Assembly (NCBI RefSeq): GCF_052180275.1
Contig: NZ_CP197465.1
Span: 3,286,001-3,350,000 of the forward strand
Direction of reading: 5' to 3'
Length of the DNA: 64,000 bases
DNA from: Kumtagia sp052180275
GTDB lineage: Bacteria > Pseudomonadota > Alphaproteobacteria > Rhizobiales > Rhizobiaceae
The notes beneath the pieces are model-generated. The model ran no database searches and was not told where the DNA came from. It saw only the letters and a program-made list of their open reading frames with translations. Within the stretch, counting starts at the first letter, position 1; the number at the start of each line of letters is the position of its first letter. Made by a program: the position numbers and the translations under genes. Positions 41,200-49,194 of the stretch are shown here, one piece after another.

Positions 41200-41388
41200 C
41201 TATCCGACGATGCCGAGCTTACTCGGTCGCAGCTTCTCGACCTTTCGCACCAGCCGGCGGATCGCAGCCAGCTGGGCGTCGCGTTCCGTGAACTTCTGGG
41301 GTCCCCATGGGGTCCACAGGACTGGCGGCGGCGCCACCTTTTCGGTTCTCAGTCGCTTCATCGGTTCCACCTTGGGATCCATGCGCAT
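41200..41388 (-). CDS. Small conserved hypothetical protein
   Basis: 62 residues, basic, with TEKVAPPPVLWTPWGPQKFT in the middle and a basic helix (AAIRRLVRKVEKLRPSKL) at the end. It converges with soeC with only 3 bases between stops. No membrane segment. The helix suggests nucleic-acid or protein contact, but I do not recognise it. Confidence 0.45.
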   Translation of the reverse strand: MRMDPKVEPMKRLRTEKVAPPPVLWTPWGPQKFTERDAQLAAIRRLVRKVEKLRPSKLGIVG

Positions 41389-41503
41389 CGGAAATATCCT
41401 CCGATTATGGTTACCAAGCGCTTAACGGGCTCAAGCGCATCCCAGGTTTAACGGATTATGTCGGGGGATGTTCCGACGTGATCGATCACACGGCCGCGAC
41501 GGG

Positions 41504-42481
41504 CTAAGGCGTTTTGGTGACAACTCCGGCACCGCGCCCGCCACGGCGGTTCTTGCTCGTCAGCTTCCAGCGCTTGTGGAACCACATCCACTGGCCGGGA
41601 TCCTCGCGCACCCAGCGCTCGACCACGTCGTTGAGCAGTTGCGCCGTCGAATTGACGTCGATGCGCCCATTCTCCAGCCGCGGCAGGTCGAGCTTCGGTT
41701 CGATAACAAGGCGAAACCGGTTGCCGGGCAGGCGCATGCAGCGCGCCGGATAGACGTCGCAATCATATTGGCGCACCAGCTTCGGCAGCAGCGGGCTGGT
41801 CTCGCAGGGGCGGCCGAAGAAGGTCGTTGGCAAGCCATGGCGGAACTTCTGGTCGACCAGAACGCCGATCGTGCCGTTGTTGTCGAGGATTCTCGCCAGC
41901 GCGAACGACACGCCGGAGCGCGAGGCGATGAGGTCGCCCATGGTCGAGCGCCGCGTCGAATTGATGTAGTCGGCGATATAGGGGTTGTTGGGCGGCCGGA
42001 ACAGCGACGTCACCTTCATGCCATAGGCGGCGCCGGCGATCGGCAGCAGTTCGAAATTGCCGAGATGGCCGGTGAACAGGATGTGCGGCCGGTCTTCTTC
42101 CGCGATTGTCTTGAACAGCGGTATGCCTTCGACCTCGATTCGGCCCGAACTCTCAGCATGCAGGTCGAAGTCGAACAACTGGTCGAGGAAAACATATTCG
42201 GCGGCCAGCCGCGCCATGTTGCCCCACATGTCGACGGCGATGGTCTTGATCTCGTCTTCGCTCTTGTCCGGATAGGCTTTTCGCAAATTCTCCAGCGCCA
42301 CCTGATGCCGGCCGACCAGCGGTCCGAGCCGCCGCGCCGTGCGGTCGGCGAAATTGATCGCGTTGTCCGCCGGCAGCAGCCGCAGCACGCGCATGGTCGT
42401 CAGCGCCACCTGCGCCGTCAGCCAGTAGCCGGCCTGCGTCAGGAACCGCGACAGGTGATAGAGGCGGTCGCGCGACTTCAT
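41504..42481 (-). CDS. lpxXL: Very-long-chain lipid A acyltransferase
   Basis: 325 residues of the LpxL/HtrB acyltransferase family. ILFTGHLGNFELLPIAG carries the catalytic His-Glu pair (HLGNFE), followed by LFRPPNNPYIADYINSTRRS and GIGVLVDQKF-type sequence (TIGVLVDQKFRHGLPTTFFG). It sits at the end of the acpXL cluster, so it is most likely LpxXL, which transfers the very-long-chain (omega-1)-hydroxy acyl group from AcpXL to lipid A at the inner membrane. Its start overlaps the upstream dehydrogenase stop (ATGA at 42478-42481). Confidence 0.9.
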   Translation of the reverse strand: MKSRDRLYHLSRFLTQAGYWLTAQVALTTMRVLRLLPADNAINFADRTARRLGPLVGRHQVALENLRKAYPDKSEDEIKTIAVDMWGNMARLAAEYVFLDQLFDFDLHAESSGRIEVEGIPLFKTIAEEDRPHILFTGHLGNFELLPIAGAAYGMKVTSLFRPPNNPYIADYINSTRRSTMGDLIASRSGVSFALARILDNNGTIGVLVDQKFRHGLPTTFFGRPCETSPLLPKLVRQYDCDVYPARCMRLPGNRFRLVIEPKLDLPRLENGRIDVNSTAQLLNDVVERWVREDPGQWMWFHKRWKLTSKNRRGGRGAGVVTKTP

Positions 42482-43506
42482 CCGACCCGCAGGATGATTT
42501 TCCCGAACACGTCGCGGGTTTCCATGCGCTTCAGCGCGTCGCCGATCGAGCCGAAGTCGACCTCGGTGTCGATCACCGGCTTTACGATGCCGGCCGCCAT
42601 CTTATGCATGGCGTCGGCCATGTTCTGCATGCGGCAACCGAACGAGCCGAAAATCTTGATCTGCTGCTGGAAGAGCTGCATCAAATTCATCTGCGTGGAG
42701 ACACCCGAGGTGGAGCCGCAGGTGACGATGCGGCCGCCGCGCTTCAGGCAAAGCATCGAGCCCGCCCAGGTGTCGGCGCCGACATGCTCGAACACCACGT
42801 CGACGCCCTTCTTCTTCGTCAGTTTGCGCACCACGCCCTCGAAGCGGTCGTCGCGATAGTTGATGACGTGGTCAGCGCCCAGCGCTCGGGCCTTCTCGAT
42901 CTTGTCGTTCGAGCCCACCGTGGTGATCACCGTGCAGCCCATGCGTTTTGCAAGCTGGATCGCCGCCGAACCGATGCCGGAGCCGCCGGCATGGACGAGG
43001 ATCGTCTCGCCGGGCTCCAGTTTCGCATTGTCGAACAGCATGTGCTCGACCGTGCCGAAGGTGACGGGCGCGACGGCCGCGCCGACCGCGTCGACGCCGG
43101 GCGGGGCAGGGACCAGCAGGCGCGCCAGCAGGTTTATTTTCTCTTGCGCAAAACCGTCGAGGTGGAAACCGTGGACGCCGCCGACGTGCTCACAGAGATT
43201 GTCGCGGCCGGTTTTGCAGGCCCTGCACAGGCCGCAGGTGCGCGCGCCGTAGATCGAGACCAGTTGCCCGGGCACCAGGCCGGCGACGCCCGCGCCGATC
43301 GCTGCGACCACGCCGGACGCTTCGGCGCCGATGGTGAGCGGCAGTTTTCGCTTGGCAAAAGCCATGCCGCGCCAGCCCCACACATCGATATGGTTCAGCG
43401 CCACCGCCTTGATGTGCAGCGTTACCTCGCCGATGGCCGGCGGCGGCGGCTCCGCGATATCGACCTCTTCCAGCCTGCGGTCTTCGATCAGTTGCAGCGC
43501 GCGCAT
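42478..43506 (-). CDS. adh2XL: Zinc-binding alcohol dehydrogenase of the acpXL cluster
   Basis: 342 residues of the MDR family. MRALQLIEDRRLEEVDIAEP starts the GroES-like domain, the structural-zinc Cys group CGLCRACKTGRDNLCEH is present near residue 92, and the Rossmann part has AGGSGIGSAAIQLAKRMGCT. In rhizobia this position of the acpXL cluster carries adh2XL. Its proposed part in very-long-chain acid synthesis, including enoyl-ACP reduction or modification, is not settled. ATG 43506 is chosen at the family start. It overlaps lpxXL by 4 bases. Confidence 0.87.
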   Translation of the reverse strand: MRALQLIEDRRLEEVDIAEPPPPAIGEVTLHIKAVALNHIDVWGWRGMAFAKRKLPLTIGAEASGVVAAIGAGVAGLVPGQLVSIYGARTCGLCRACKTGRDNLCEHVGGVHGFHLDGFAQEKINLLARLLVPAPPGVDAVGAAVAPVTFGTVEHMLFDNAKLEPGETILVHAGGSGIGSAAIQLAKRMGCTVITTVGSNDKIEKARALGADHVINYRDDRFEGVVRKLTKKKGVDVVFEHVGADTWAGSMLCLKRGGRIVTCGSTSGVSTQMNLMQLFQQQIKIFGSFGCRMQNMADAMHKMAAGIVKPVIDTEVDFGSIGDALKRMETRDVFGKIILRVG

Positions 43507-43587
43507 TATTGGATGGTCCTGTGGGTAGGATTCGGTCCGCTTGAAGGGGCGCAAACAGTAACCGCTCAAAAAAGGTGAGCGCTCCGC

Positions 43588-44859
43588 CTAAACGGGTTCC
43601 CGTGCCATGACAAGGCAGGTGTTCTGGCCGCCGAAGCCGAAGGAGTTGGAGATCACGGTCGAAACGTCAGCCGAACGCTTGACGTTCGGCACCACGTCGA
43701 GGTCGATTGCCGGGTCCGGATGGTCGTGGTTGATCGTCGGCGGAATGACGCCTTCCAGCATGGTCATCAGCGAGAACGCCGCCTCGATGGCGCCGGCGGC
43801 CGACAGCGTGTGGCCGATCATCGACTTGTTCGACGAGATCGGAATCGTCTTCACCCGCTCGCCGAACACCGTCGACAGCGACAGATGCTCCATCTTGTCG
43901 TTCTCGGGCGTCGAGGTGCCGTGGGCGTTGACGTAGTCGATGCCGTCCTCGCTGAGCCCGGAATCGGCGAGGGCGGCGCGCACAGCCGCGATTGCCGGCG
44001 AGCCGTCCGGCTTGGAGCGCGTGCGGTGGAAATCGTCGGCGCGCTCGCCGCAGCCGGCCAGGATGCCCAGCACCCTGGCGCCGCGCGCCAGCGCGCTTTC
44101 CAGCGATTCCAGCACGAGAGCCGCCGAACCCTCGGCCAGCACGAAACCGTCGCGGTCTTTCGAAAACGGTTTCGACGCCTTTTCCGGCACCTCGTTCTGG
44201 GTGGACAGCGCCGACAGCAGCGAGAAGCGGATCAGCGCCTCGGCCGTGGCCGAGCCGTCGGCGCCGATCGACAGCGCGCGGTCGCTCTCGCCGCGCCGGA
44301 TCGCCTCGACGCCGAGTTGGATCGAGGTGGCGCCCGAGGCGCAGGCGGTCGACAGCGTGATCGGCAGGCCGCGCGCCCCGAATTTGTCCGACAGCCGGTC
44401 GGCGATCGAGCCGAACTGCGTGGTCTCGAAGATATCCAGCGACCGCAGCGCCCGCGCCGCGTCGGCGATGCGCTCGGAGGCCGTCGCGCCCTTGCCGTCG
44501 TGGTAGAGCGCCATGCGGTCCTTCCAGTCGAGCTCGACCGGCGGCGAGGCCAAAAACAGCGGGCCGCCGAAATCGTCCAAACTCAGCCCGGACTGGGCGA
44601 CCGCCTCCGTGGCGGCGGTGTCGGCCAGTTCGAAGGTCAGCGGGCTGGCGCCCTTGTCGCTCGACTTCAGGAAATCGATGGTGCCGGCGATCTGCGTCTT
44701 CAGATGGTCGACGGGAAAGCGGGTGATGGTGTGGATGCCGGAGCGGCCGGCGGTCAGCGTTTGCCAGTTGTCCGTCTTGCCGACGCCGAGCGAGGTGACG
44801 ACGCCGATGCCGGTGACGGCGACCAGCGGCCTGCCGAGATGATCCGTGGTTTTCGTCAT
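43588..44859 (-). CDS. fabF1XL: Beta-ketoacyl-ACP synthase, catalytic partner
   Basis: 423 residues of the FabF family with the full Cys-His-His triad: Cys173 in STACASGA, His in NAHGTSTPEND and His in SMIGHTLSAAG. It should carry out the condensing steps that extend acyl chains on AcpXL to very long length. The upstream FabF2-type gene, whose active site is degenerate, ends 14 bases before ATG 44859, so the two are presumably coexpressed and may form a heterodimer. AGGA precedes the start. Confidence 0.9.
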   Translation of the reverse strand: MTKTTDHLGRPLVAVTGIGVVTSLGVGKTDNWQTLTAGRSGIHTITRFPVDHLKTQIAGTIDFLKSSDKGASPLTFELADTAATEAVAQSGLSLDDFGGPLFLASPPVELDWKDRMALYHDGKGATASERIADAARALRSLDIFETTQFGSIADRLSDKFGARGLPITLSTACASGATSIQLGVEAIRRGESDRALSIGADGSATAEALIRFSLLSALSTQNEVPEKASKPFSKDRDGFVLAEGSAALVLESLESALARGARVLGILAGCGERADDFHRTRSKPDGSPAIAAVRAALADSGLSEDGIDYVNAHGTSTPENDKMEHLSLSTVFGERVKTIPISSNKSMIGHTLSAAGAIEAAFSLMTMLEGVIPPTINHDHPDPAIDLDVVPNVKRSADVSTVISNSFGFGGQNTCLVMAREPV

Positions 44860-44873
44860 GGCCAGTTTCCTGC

Positions 44874-46058
44874 TCAAGCCCGCGCGATCAGTGCCGCGCC
44901 CTCGAAGGCATGATAGCCGATGGTGGTCGCGAGCGCCCGTCCCGGCGCACCGGCAGGCTTTTCAACCTCGCGGTCGAAAGCCGGGTAGGCGGCCCCCTTG
45001 TGCATGGCGAGCGCCGCGAGCGCCACCGCGAACGGAAACTGCGCTTCCTTCATATGACCGGTTCGCGTGCCGAAGCCACGCAGCGCGACATTGGGCAGAG
45101 TGTCGAACGCGGCCCGTTCGGCTGTGGTTGCAGCGTGCGCGCCGGACGCGCCCGACAGCGCCAGCATTTCGCCGGCCGGAATATTGAGCCGTCCCAAAAG
45201 GTCGGAGATGCCAGCGACGAGATCATCCCGCGAACGACGGATACGCGCCGAGACCACGCTTTCGATCTTCGCATAGGGTTCCTTGCCCCGGCCCTCGGCA
45301 TGCTCGCGCGATTCCAGCACGAGGAACGCACCGCCCGAGCCGGAGACCACGCCGCCGCCTTCCGAGCGGGCGCGCTGCCACACCGGCTGCCACGGCGCGC
45401 GGTGCAGATAGCCGCCGAGTTCGTAGCCCAGCAGCATGTCGGCGTTCTCGGCATTGAAGTCGCCGCCGACCAGCATGTGGTTCGACTGGCCGGAGCGGAT
45501 GCGCGCCACCGCCGTCTCGACCGCCGCGATGCCGGCCCCTTCCTCGCCCATGAAGGTGCGCGACGAGCCCGTCACCTTGTGGACGATGGAGATGTTGCCG
45601 GCCAGCAGGTTGGAAAGCTGCGCCAGGAAAAGGGTAGGGCGCAGATCCGTGGTCAGTTTTTCGTTGAGCAGGACCTCGCGGTCGTTGCGCGTCGCCGAGG
45701 CTTCCAGGATCTGCGCGTCCACCGCCTCGTCGCGTTCGCCGCCGGCGGCCGCCACCACCATGTCCATCGAGGCGCACAGGGCCTCGTCGTTTTTCAGCCC
45801 GGCATCGTCGAGCGCCAGCCCCGCCGCATAGACGCCCAGCCGCTGCCAGGTCTCCATCTGCCGCTGGTCACCGCGTTTCGGGATCTGCTGATTCCAGTCG
45901 ACGGCCGGCAGCGGGTGTACGCTGTAGGGCGGAAAACGCTCCGCATCGACGATAGGCCCGGCCGACTCGTCGTTCAGCGCCGCCCAATGCGCGTCAGAAC
46001 CTTCGCCGAGGCAGGAAACCAGTCCGATGCCGGTGATGACGACGTCGCGTGCTCTCAT
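44874..46058 (-). CDS. fabF2XL: FabF-like ketosynthase with degenerate active site (chain-length-factor-like)
   Basis: 394 residues with the thiolase fold of FabF (VVITGIGLVSCLGEGSDAHW; RIRSGQSNHMLVGGDFNAEN). The usual TACAS motif reads TGSSR at 163-167, so Ser165 replaces the nucleophile Cys, and the NAHGTST His motif is replaced by SGASGAHAATTAE. Only the late GHMKEAQF His is kept. This is the pattern of a KS-beta or chain length factor, so a non-condensing partner of FabF1XL is likely. It follows acpXL by 37 bases, where rhizobial clusters usually carry fabZXL; that gene is absent here. Confidence 0.87.
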   Translation of the reverse strand: MRARDVVITGIGLVSCLGEGSDAHWAALNDESAGPIVDAERFPPYSVHPLPAVDWNQQIPKRGDQRQMETWQRLGVYAAGLALDDAGLKNDEALCASMDMVVAAAGGERDEAVDAQILEASATRNDREVLLNEKLTTDLRPTLFLAQLSNLLAGNISIVHKVTGSSRTFMGEEGAGIAAVETAVARIRSGQSNHMLVGGDFNAENADMLLGYELGGYLHRAPWQPVWQRARSEGGGVVSGSGGAFLVLESREHAEGRGKEPYAKIESVVSARIRRSRDDLVAGISDLLGRLNIPAGEMLALSGASGAHAATTAERAAFDTLPNVALRGFGTRTGHMKEAQFPFAVALAALAMHKGAAYPAFDREVEKPAGAPGRALATTIGYHAFEGAALIARA

Positions 46059-46095
46059 GTCAGCCTGTCGATCGAAGGGTCTGGCCGGACGCGGC

Positions 46096-46380
46096 TCAGG
46101 CCGCTGCCTTGGCGGCGACCAGGCCGTCGATCTTGGCGCACAGGTTCTTCATGACGAAATAGTCGTCGGTCGAAGCCTTGCCGTCGTTGACTTCCTGCGT
46201 CCACTTCTCAAGCGGCACCTTGATGCCGAATTCCTTGTCGATCGCAAAGACGATGTCGAGGAAATCCAGGCTGTCGATGCCGAGGTCGTCGATCGTGTGG
46301 CTCTCAGGCGTGATCTTGTCGCGGTCGATCTCGCTCGTCTCGGCGATGATGTTGGCGACTTTGTCGAATGTCGTGGACAA
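46096..46380 (-). CDS. acpXL: Acyl carrier protein for very-long-chain fatty acids
   Basis: 94 residues with the phosphopantetheine site GIDSLDFLDIVFAIDKEFG, Ser37 being the attachment residue, and the acidic helical profile of carrier proteins. DDYFVMKNLCAKIDGLVAAK is a C-terminal extension typical of AcpXL compared with the housekeeping ACP. It carries the 27-hydroxyoctacosanoate-type chain built by the FabF pair and delivered by LpxXL. It opens the leftward operon. The 205-base region to the next gene must hold its promoter; none is obvious. Confidence 0.93.
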   Translation of the reverse strand: MSTTFDKVANIIAETSEIDRDKITPESHTIDDLGIDSLDFLDIVFAIDKEFGIKVPLEKWTQEVNDGKASTDDYFVMKNLCAKIDGLVAAKAAA

Positions 46381-46585
46381 GGGCTAATCCTTGAAAAGAG
46401 TGCAGAGTCGCGCGGCTGCCCACCACGCGCAAGTTTTGCCGCTGTCTAATCGGTTTTGGCGTTTTGGGGAAGGGCGTTTTGCAGTGCAACCCATGCGGTC
46501 GGCGAAGGGCTTGCACCCGATGGTGCATGGCTGGAAACTGCGTCGGGATTGCGATAAGTATATGGTCCACGAGGGTGGGCCGCTG

Positions 46586-47386
46586 ATGGACGTCGAATTC
46601 AGCACCGAGATCGACCTCTCGCATGGCGACAAGCGAGCCGCTGGCCCGCCCGCCGGGCTTTCCAACCCTGAGCTTTTTGCCCGCATCGATGCCTACACGA
46701 TCGGACCCGCCGACGCCGAATTGAGTTTTGCCGGGCGCCTTGCCCGGGAAAACGATTGGTCGGACGGCTACGCAGCCGAGGTCATCGTCGAATACAAGAA
46801 GTTCGTCTACCTCATGTGTGTCTCCGAGGGCAGCCTCACGCCATCGCGCGACGTCGACGAGGTCTGGCACCTGCACCTGACCTATTCGCGCGACTATTGG
46901 GAGCGGTTCTGTCGCGACACGCTGAATCGCGACCTACACCATACGCCGACCGAGGGCGGGCCTGATGAAGCGGACAAGTTTTATGGGCTCTACAACGACA
47001 CTTTGCGGGCCTACGAGGCGGAGTTTGGGGTCAGGCCGCTGTTCCCAATCTGGCCCAGCGCAGAGGAACGGTTCTCCGAGACCTCCAATCCGGCAAAGAT
47101 CAGCAAGGACCGGTATTTTTTGGTCCCGAGGCGATATTACAGTTTCCTGACGGTGGTCTGCGTGGCTCTATTCCTGGCCGGCTGCAACCTGGGTGGCCTG
47201 TATTGGTTCGAGCTCTACCCGCTTTTGTTTTTCGTCTCGCTTGTCTTCACGATCATCACCTTCTTCAACGCCTATGCGCCGAATAAGATAACGAAGGGTG
47301 GCTCGGCGGGCGCTTCCGGCTGTGGCGGCAGTGGCGGCTGCGGAGCCAGCGGTTGTGGCGGCGGAGGTTGTGGCGGCGGCGACTGA
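46586..47386 (+). CDS. Membrane protein with glycine/cysteine-rich tail
   Basis: 266 residues. The soluble N-terminal part has the glycine-rich-domain-protein type motif DVDEVWHLHLTYSRDYW and a Trp-His-containing helical block that occurs in bacterial and plant proteins of unknown function. Two membrane segments follow (FLTVVCVALFLAGCNLGGLY and LYPLLFFVSLVFTIITFFNA). The C terminus is a Gly/Cys tail of the form GCGGSGGCGASGCGGGGCGGGD, broken here as GCGGSGG CGASGCGG GGCGGGD. ATG 46586 has GAGGGTGGG about 7 bases upstream; ATG 46562 is an alternative. Function unknown; the tail could bind metal. Confidence 0.75.
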   Translation: MDVEFSTEIDLSHGDKRAAGPPAGLSNPELFARIDAYTIGPADAELSFAGRLARENDWSDGYAAEVIVEYKKFVYLMCVSEGSLTPSRDVDEVWHLHLTYSRDYWERFCRDTLNRDLHHTPTEGGPDEADKFYGLYNDTLRAYEAEFGVRPLFPIWPSAEERFSETSNPAKISKDRYFLVPRRYYSFLTVVCVALFLAGCNLGGLYWFELYPLLFFVSLVFTIITFFNAYAPNKITKGGSAGASGCGGSGGCGASGCGGGGCGGGD

Positions 47387-47390
47387 CGGC

Positions 47391-47426
47391 TGTCAAACAA
47401 AACAGGCCGCCCCTTTCGAGGCGGCC
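47391..47426 (-). terminator. Probable intrinsic terminator for the slipin gene
   Basis: GGCCGCC at 47405 and GGCGGCC at 47420 form a 7-bp stem. Reading leftward the stem is followed by TGTTTTGTTTG, a good U-rich tail, 9 bases after the slipin stop. Confidence 0.6.
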
Positions 47427-47434
47427 CGCCTTGG

Positions 47435-48577
47435 TCAATCGCGAAGCTTCACAAGATCGTTGAGCAGCCCGCCCGTGCCGTTATGCACGGTCAGCCGCTC
47501 GACCTTGCCGGCGATGGTCTCCAGCGCCTCAAGCTCCTTCAGCCGCAGCATGACCGGGTTCTCGGCCATCACCTTCGCCGTGTTCAGCAGCGAACGGGTC
47601 GCGTTCGTCTCCTCGCGGCGGCGGATGACGTTGGCCTCGGCCTGCTTCTCGGCCGCGACCACCTGGTTGAGGATGTCGCGCATCTCGCCCGGCAGGATCA
47701 CATCCTTGAGCGTGATGTCCGACACCTCGATGCCGATCTCGGCCATGTCGGCCCGCACCTTGGCCGCCGCCTCGGCGTCGACCGTCACCTTCTGTTCGAG
47801 GATCTGGTCGAGCGTCATCGCGCCCAGCGCCTTGCGGAACGTATACTGCAGCGCGCGGTAGAAGGCTTCGGAAAAATCCTTCACCGCCGTCACCGCCTTG
47901 ACCGGGTCGACGACGCGGTATTCGGCCGCGATGTTGACGCGGATCGTCACGCGATCCCTGGTCAGCATCTCCTGGCCGGCCACGTCGAGCGACTGCCGCT
48001 TTAGGTCGACGACCTTCATTTGTACCATGCGGCCGACGTTCCAGAAGGCGTGCACGCCGGCGGCGAGCACCTTCACGAAGGCGCCGTCGACGAAGAGCAG
48101 GCCCGCCTGGCCGTCCACCACCGGATGCACGGTCATCAGCTCGGTCTTGCGCGCCTGGCCGAGACGCCGCATCAGCGCCGGCTCGACCGCAAGGTCTTCG
48201 CCGACCGGAACGGTCGTGCCCGTCCACGGTCCGGTCACGGTCCAGACCACGAGCTTGCGGTCCGGGCCGAGCACGGCGTGAAGCTGGCCGTCGCGCTCGA
48301 CGACAGCCACTTCCGTGCGTCCGGTGCGGAACACGGTGAGGTGGCGCGCCGCCACGTCCGGGAGCTTTTCGAACAAGGCCTTCTCGTAAGGCGAGGTGAA
48401 TTCCGGGTTCTTCAGGTCGTGGCGCGCGATCTCGAGACGGTTGCCCCGGTTCGCCAGCGAGTGCTCGCCCGGCTCGAGGATCGTCTGGATCTCGCCCTTG
48501 TAGAGGGCGATGGCGCGTTCGTTTTCCTTCACGAGGACGCGCTGGCGTCCAAGCATCTTTTCGAGAATGGTCATCAT
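47435..48577 (-). CDS. Slipin/stomatin-like SPFH (band 7) protein
   Basis: 380 residues with the SPFH core RQSLDVAGQEMLTRDRVTIR and VNIAAEYRVVDPVKAVTAVK, then DFSEAFYRALQYTFRKALGA and DMAEIGIEVSDITLKDVILP. A charged helical region with EKQAEANVIRRREETNATRS follows. There is no convincing membrane segment, so it differs from classical slipins, which carry an N-terminal hydrophobic hairpin. ATG 48577 has AGGAG 8 bases upstream. On its strand the gene follows a structured ~360-base leader and two tRNA-like elements. Slipin-type proteins accompany RtcB RNA-repair systems in some bacteria; no ligase is present here. Confidence 0.85.
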   Translation of the reverse strand: MMTILEKMLGRQRVLVKENERAIALYKGEIQTILEPGEHSLANRGNRLEIARHDLKNPEFTSPYEKALFEKLPDVAARHLTVFRTGRTEVAVVERDGQLHAVLGPDRKLVVWTVTGPWTGTTVPVGEDLAVEPALMRRLGQARKTELMTVHPVVDGQAGLLFVDGAFVKVLAAGVHAFWNVGRMVQMKVVDLKRQSLDVAGQEMLTRDRVTIRVNIAAEYRVVDPVKAVTAVKDFSEAFYRALQYTFRKALGAMTLDQILEQKVTVDAEAAAKVRADMAEIGIEVSDITLKDVILPGEMRDILNQVVAAEKQAEANVIRRREETNATRSLLNTAKVMAENPVMLRLKELEALETIAGKVERLTVHNGTGGLLNDLVKLRD

Positions 48578-48936
48578 GTTCGTCACTCCTGTCGGGCATG
48601 GCTAGGTCATGCGTCGAAAGTCCTTTCTTCGTTTCGCGTCTCGGTTCAGTCCTACGTTCCCGGGCAAAAAAGATCCGGGGACTGGTGGCGTCCCGCGCGG
48701 CGGATCGTCGGGAGAGGGCGTCGAGGCGCTTTGGCGGGCGCGGGCAGCCAAAGCTTCCCTTGCCGGTCGGAGCGCGTCTTCGCCGTCACCGCGGATCGGC
48801 CGCAGCAAGACGGCCTCGGATCATCAGGCAGGCTCTTGCCCGTGGGCTTGAACCGTCCCTCCCATCCTTGGCATTCCAGTTCCCGGACCGTCGTTCAGAT
48901 AGACACCGTGACAGGGTGCTGCTGGTTTTTCAGGCC
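48578..48936 (-). other. Gene-less leader between tRNA-like elements and slipin
   Basis: This stretch is not coding by any credible frame; the frames running through it are shadows. Reading leftward it contains an exact 8-bp stem at 48728-48754, an imperfect pairing of GATCCGAGGCCG with CGGCCGATC around 48790-48815, and ends at the AGGAG site of the slipin gene. It may form a long 5' UTR or precursor RNA. Confidence 0.4.
48728..48754 (-). other. Stem-loop in the slipin leader
   Basis: GCTTTGGC and GCCAAAGC form an exact 8-bp stem with an 11-base GC-rich loop. No T run follows on the leftward strand, so it is not a terminator. It may be an RNA structure in the leader. Confidence 0.45.
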
Positions 48937-49010
48937 AACAAGGAGAAGGATTCGAACCTTCGACAATCAGATTATAAGTCTGATGCTCTACCCAACTGAG
49001 CTATCCATGG
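48937..49010 (-). tRNA. tRNA-like element with UAU anticodon (Ile-type, imperfect acceptor stem)
   Basis: The 74-base body folds as a tRNA: TAGCTC D-arm with an AGTTGGGTA loop, anticodon arm TCAGA-CTTATAA-TCTGA, variable loop TTGTC, and T-arm GAAGG-TTCGAAT-CCTTC. Bases 34-36 of the loop are UAU, which would read the isoleucine codon AUA; bacteria usually use a modified CAU anticodon for that. The acceptor arms CCATGGA and TCCTTGT have mismatches at pairs 1-72 and 4-69, and no CCA is encoded at the 3' end. Its first three bases (CCA) are the 3' CCA of the upstream tRNA-like element. It may be a decayed or a specialised tRNA. Confidence 0.6.
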
Positions 49011-49081
49011 AGCAGACAAAGGGAATCGAACCCCCGACCTCCGGGTCCAAACCCGGCGCTCTACCACTGAGCTACATCCGC
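49008..49081 (-). tRNA. tRNA-like element, Gly-like body with a 6-base anticodon loop
   Basis: The body is laid out like tRNA-Gly: acceptor GCGGATG/TGTCTGC (all pairs with G-U wobble), TA, D-arm GCTC-AGTGGTA-GAGC, T-arm GGGGG-TTCGATT-CCCTT and an encoded TCCA end. The anticodon arm is odd: CCGGG-TTTGGA-CCCGG leaves only six loop bases, or an eight-base loop if one pair opens. A UGG anticodon could be read, but position 38 would be missing. Its 3' CCA at 49008-49010 is shared with the 5' end of the next tRNA-like element. Confidence 0.6.
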
Positions 49082-49194
49082 TGGTTTCCGACCTCCGAAG
49101 CGGCGCCGTACACAGGGAGGCAGAACCACCTGCGCGGGCGGAGCAAAAAACTCCAGCCGTTGTGCTCGCTCCGGCTTTCGTGACCGGGAGCGCG

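Noticed and set aside
48937..49010. UAU tRNA-like element as an ordinary suppressor or phage tRNA
   Set aside because: There is no phage gene nearby, and the acceptor stem has two mismatches and no CCA. Ordinary function is not excluded but is less likely.
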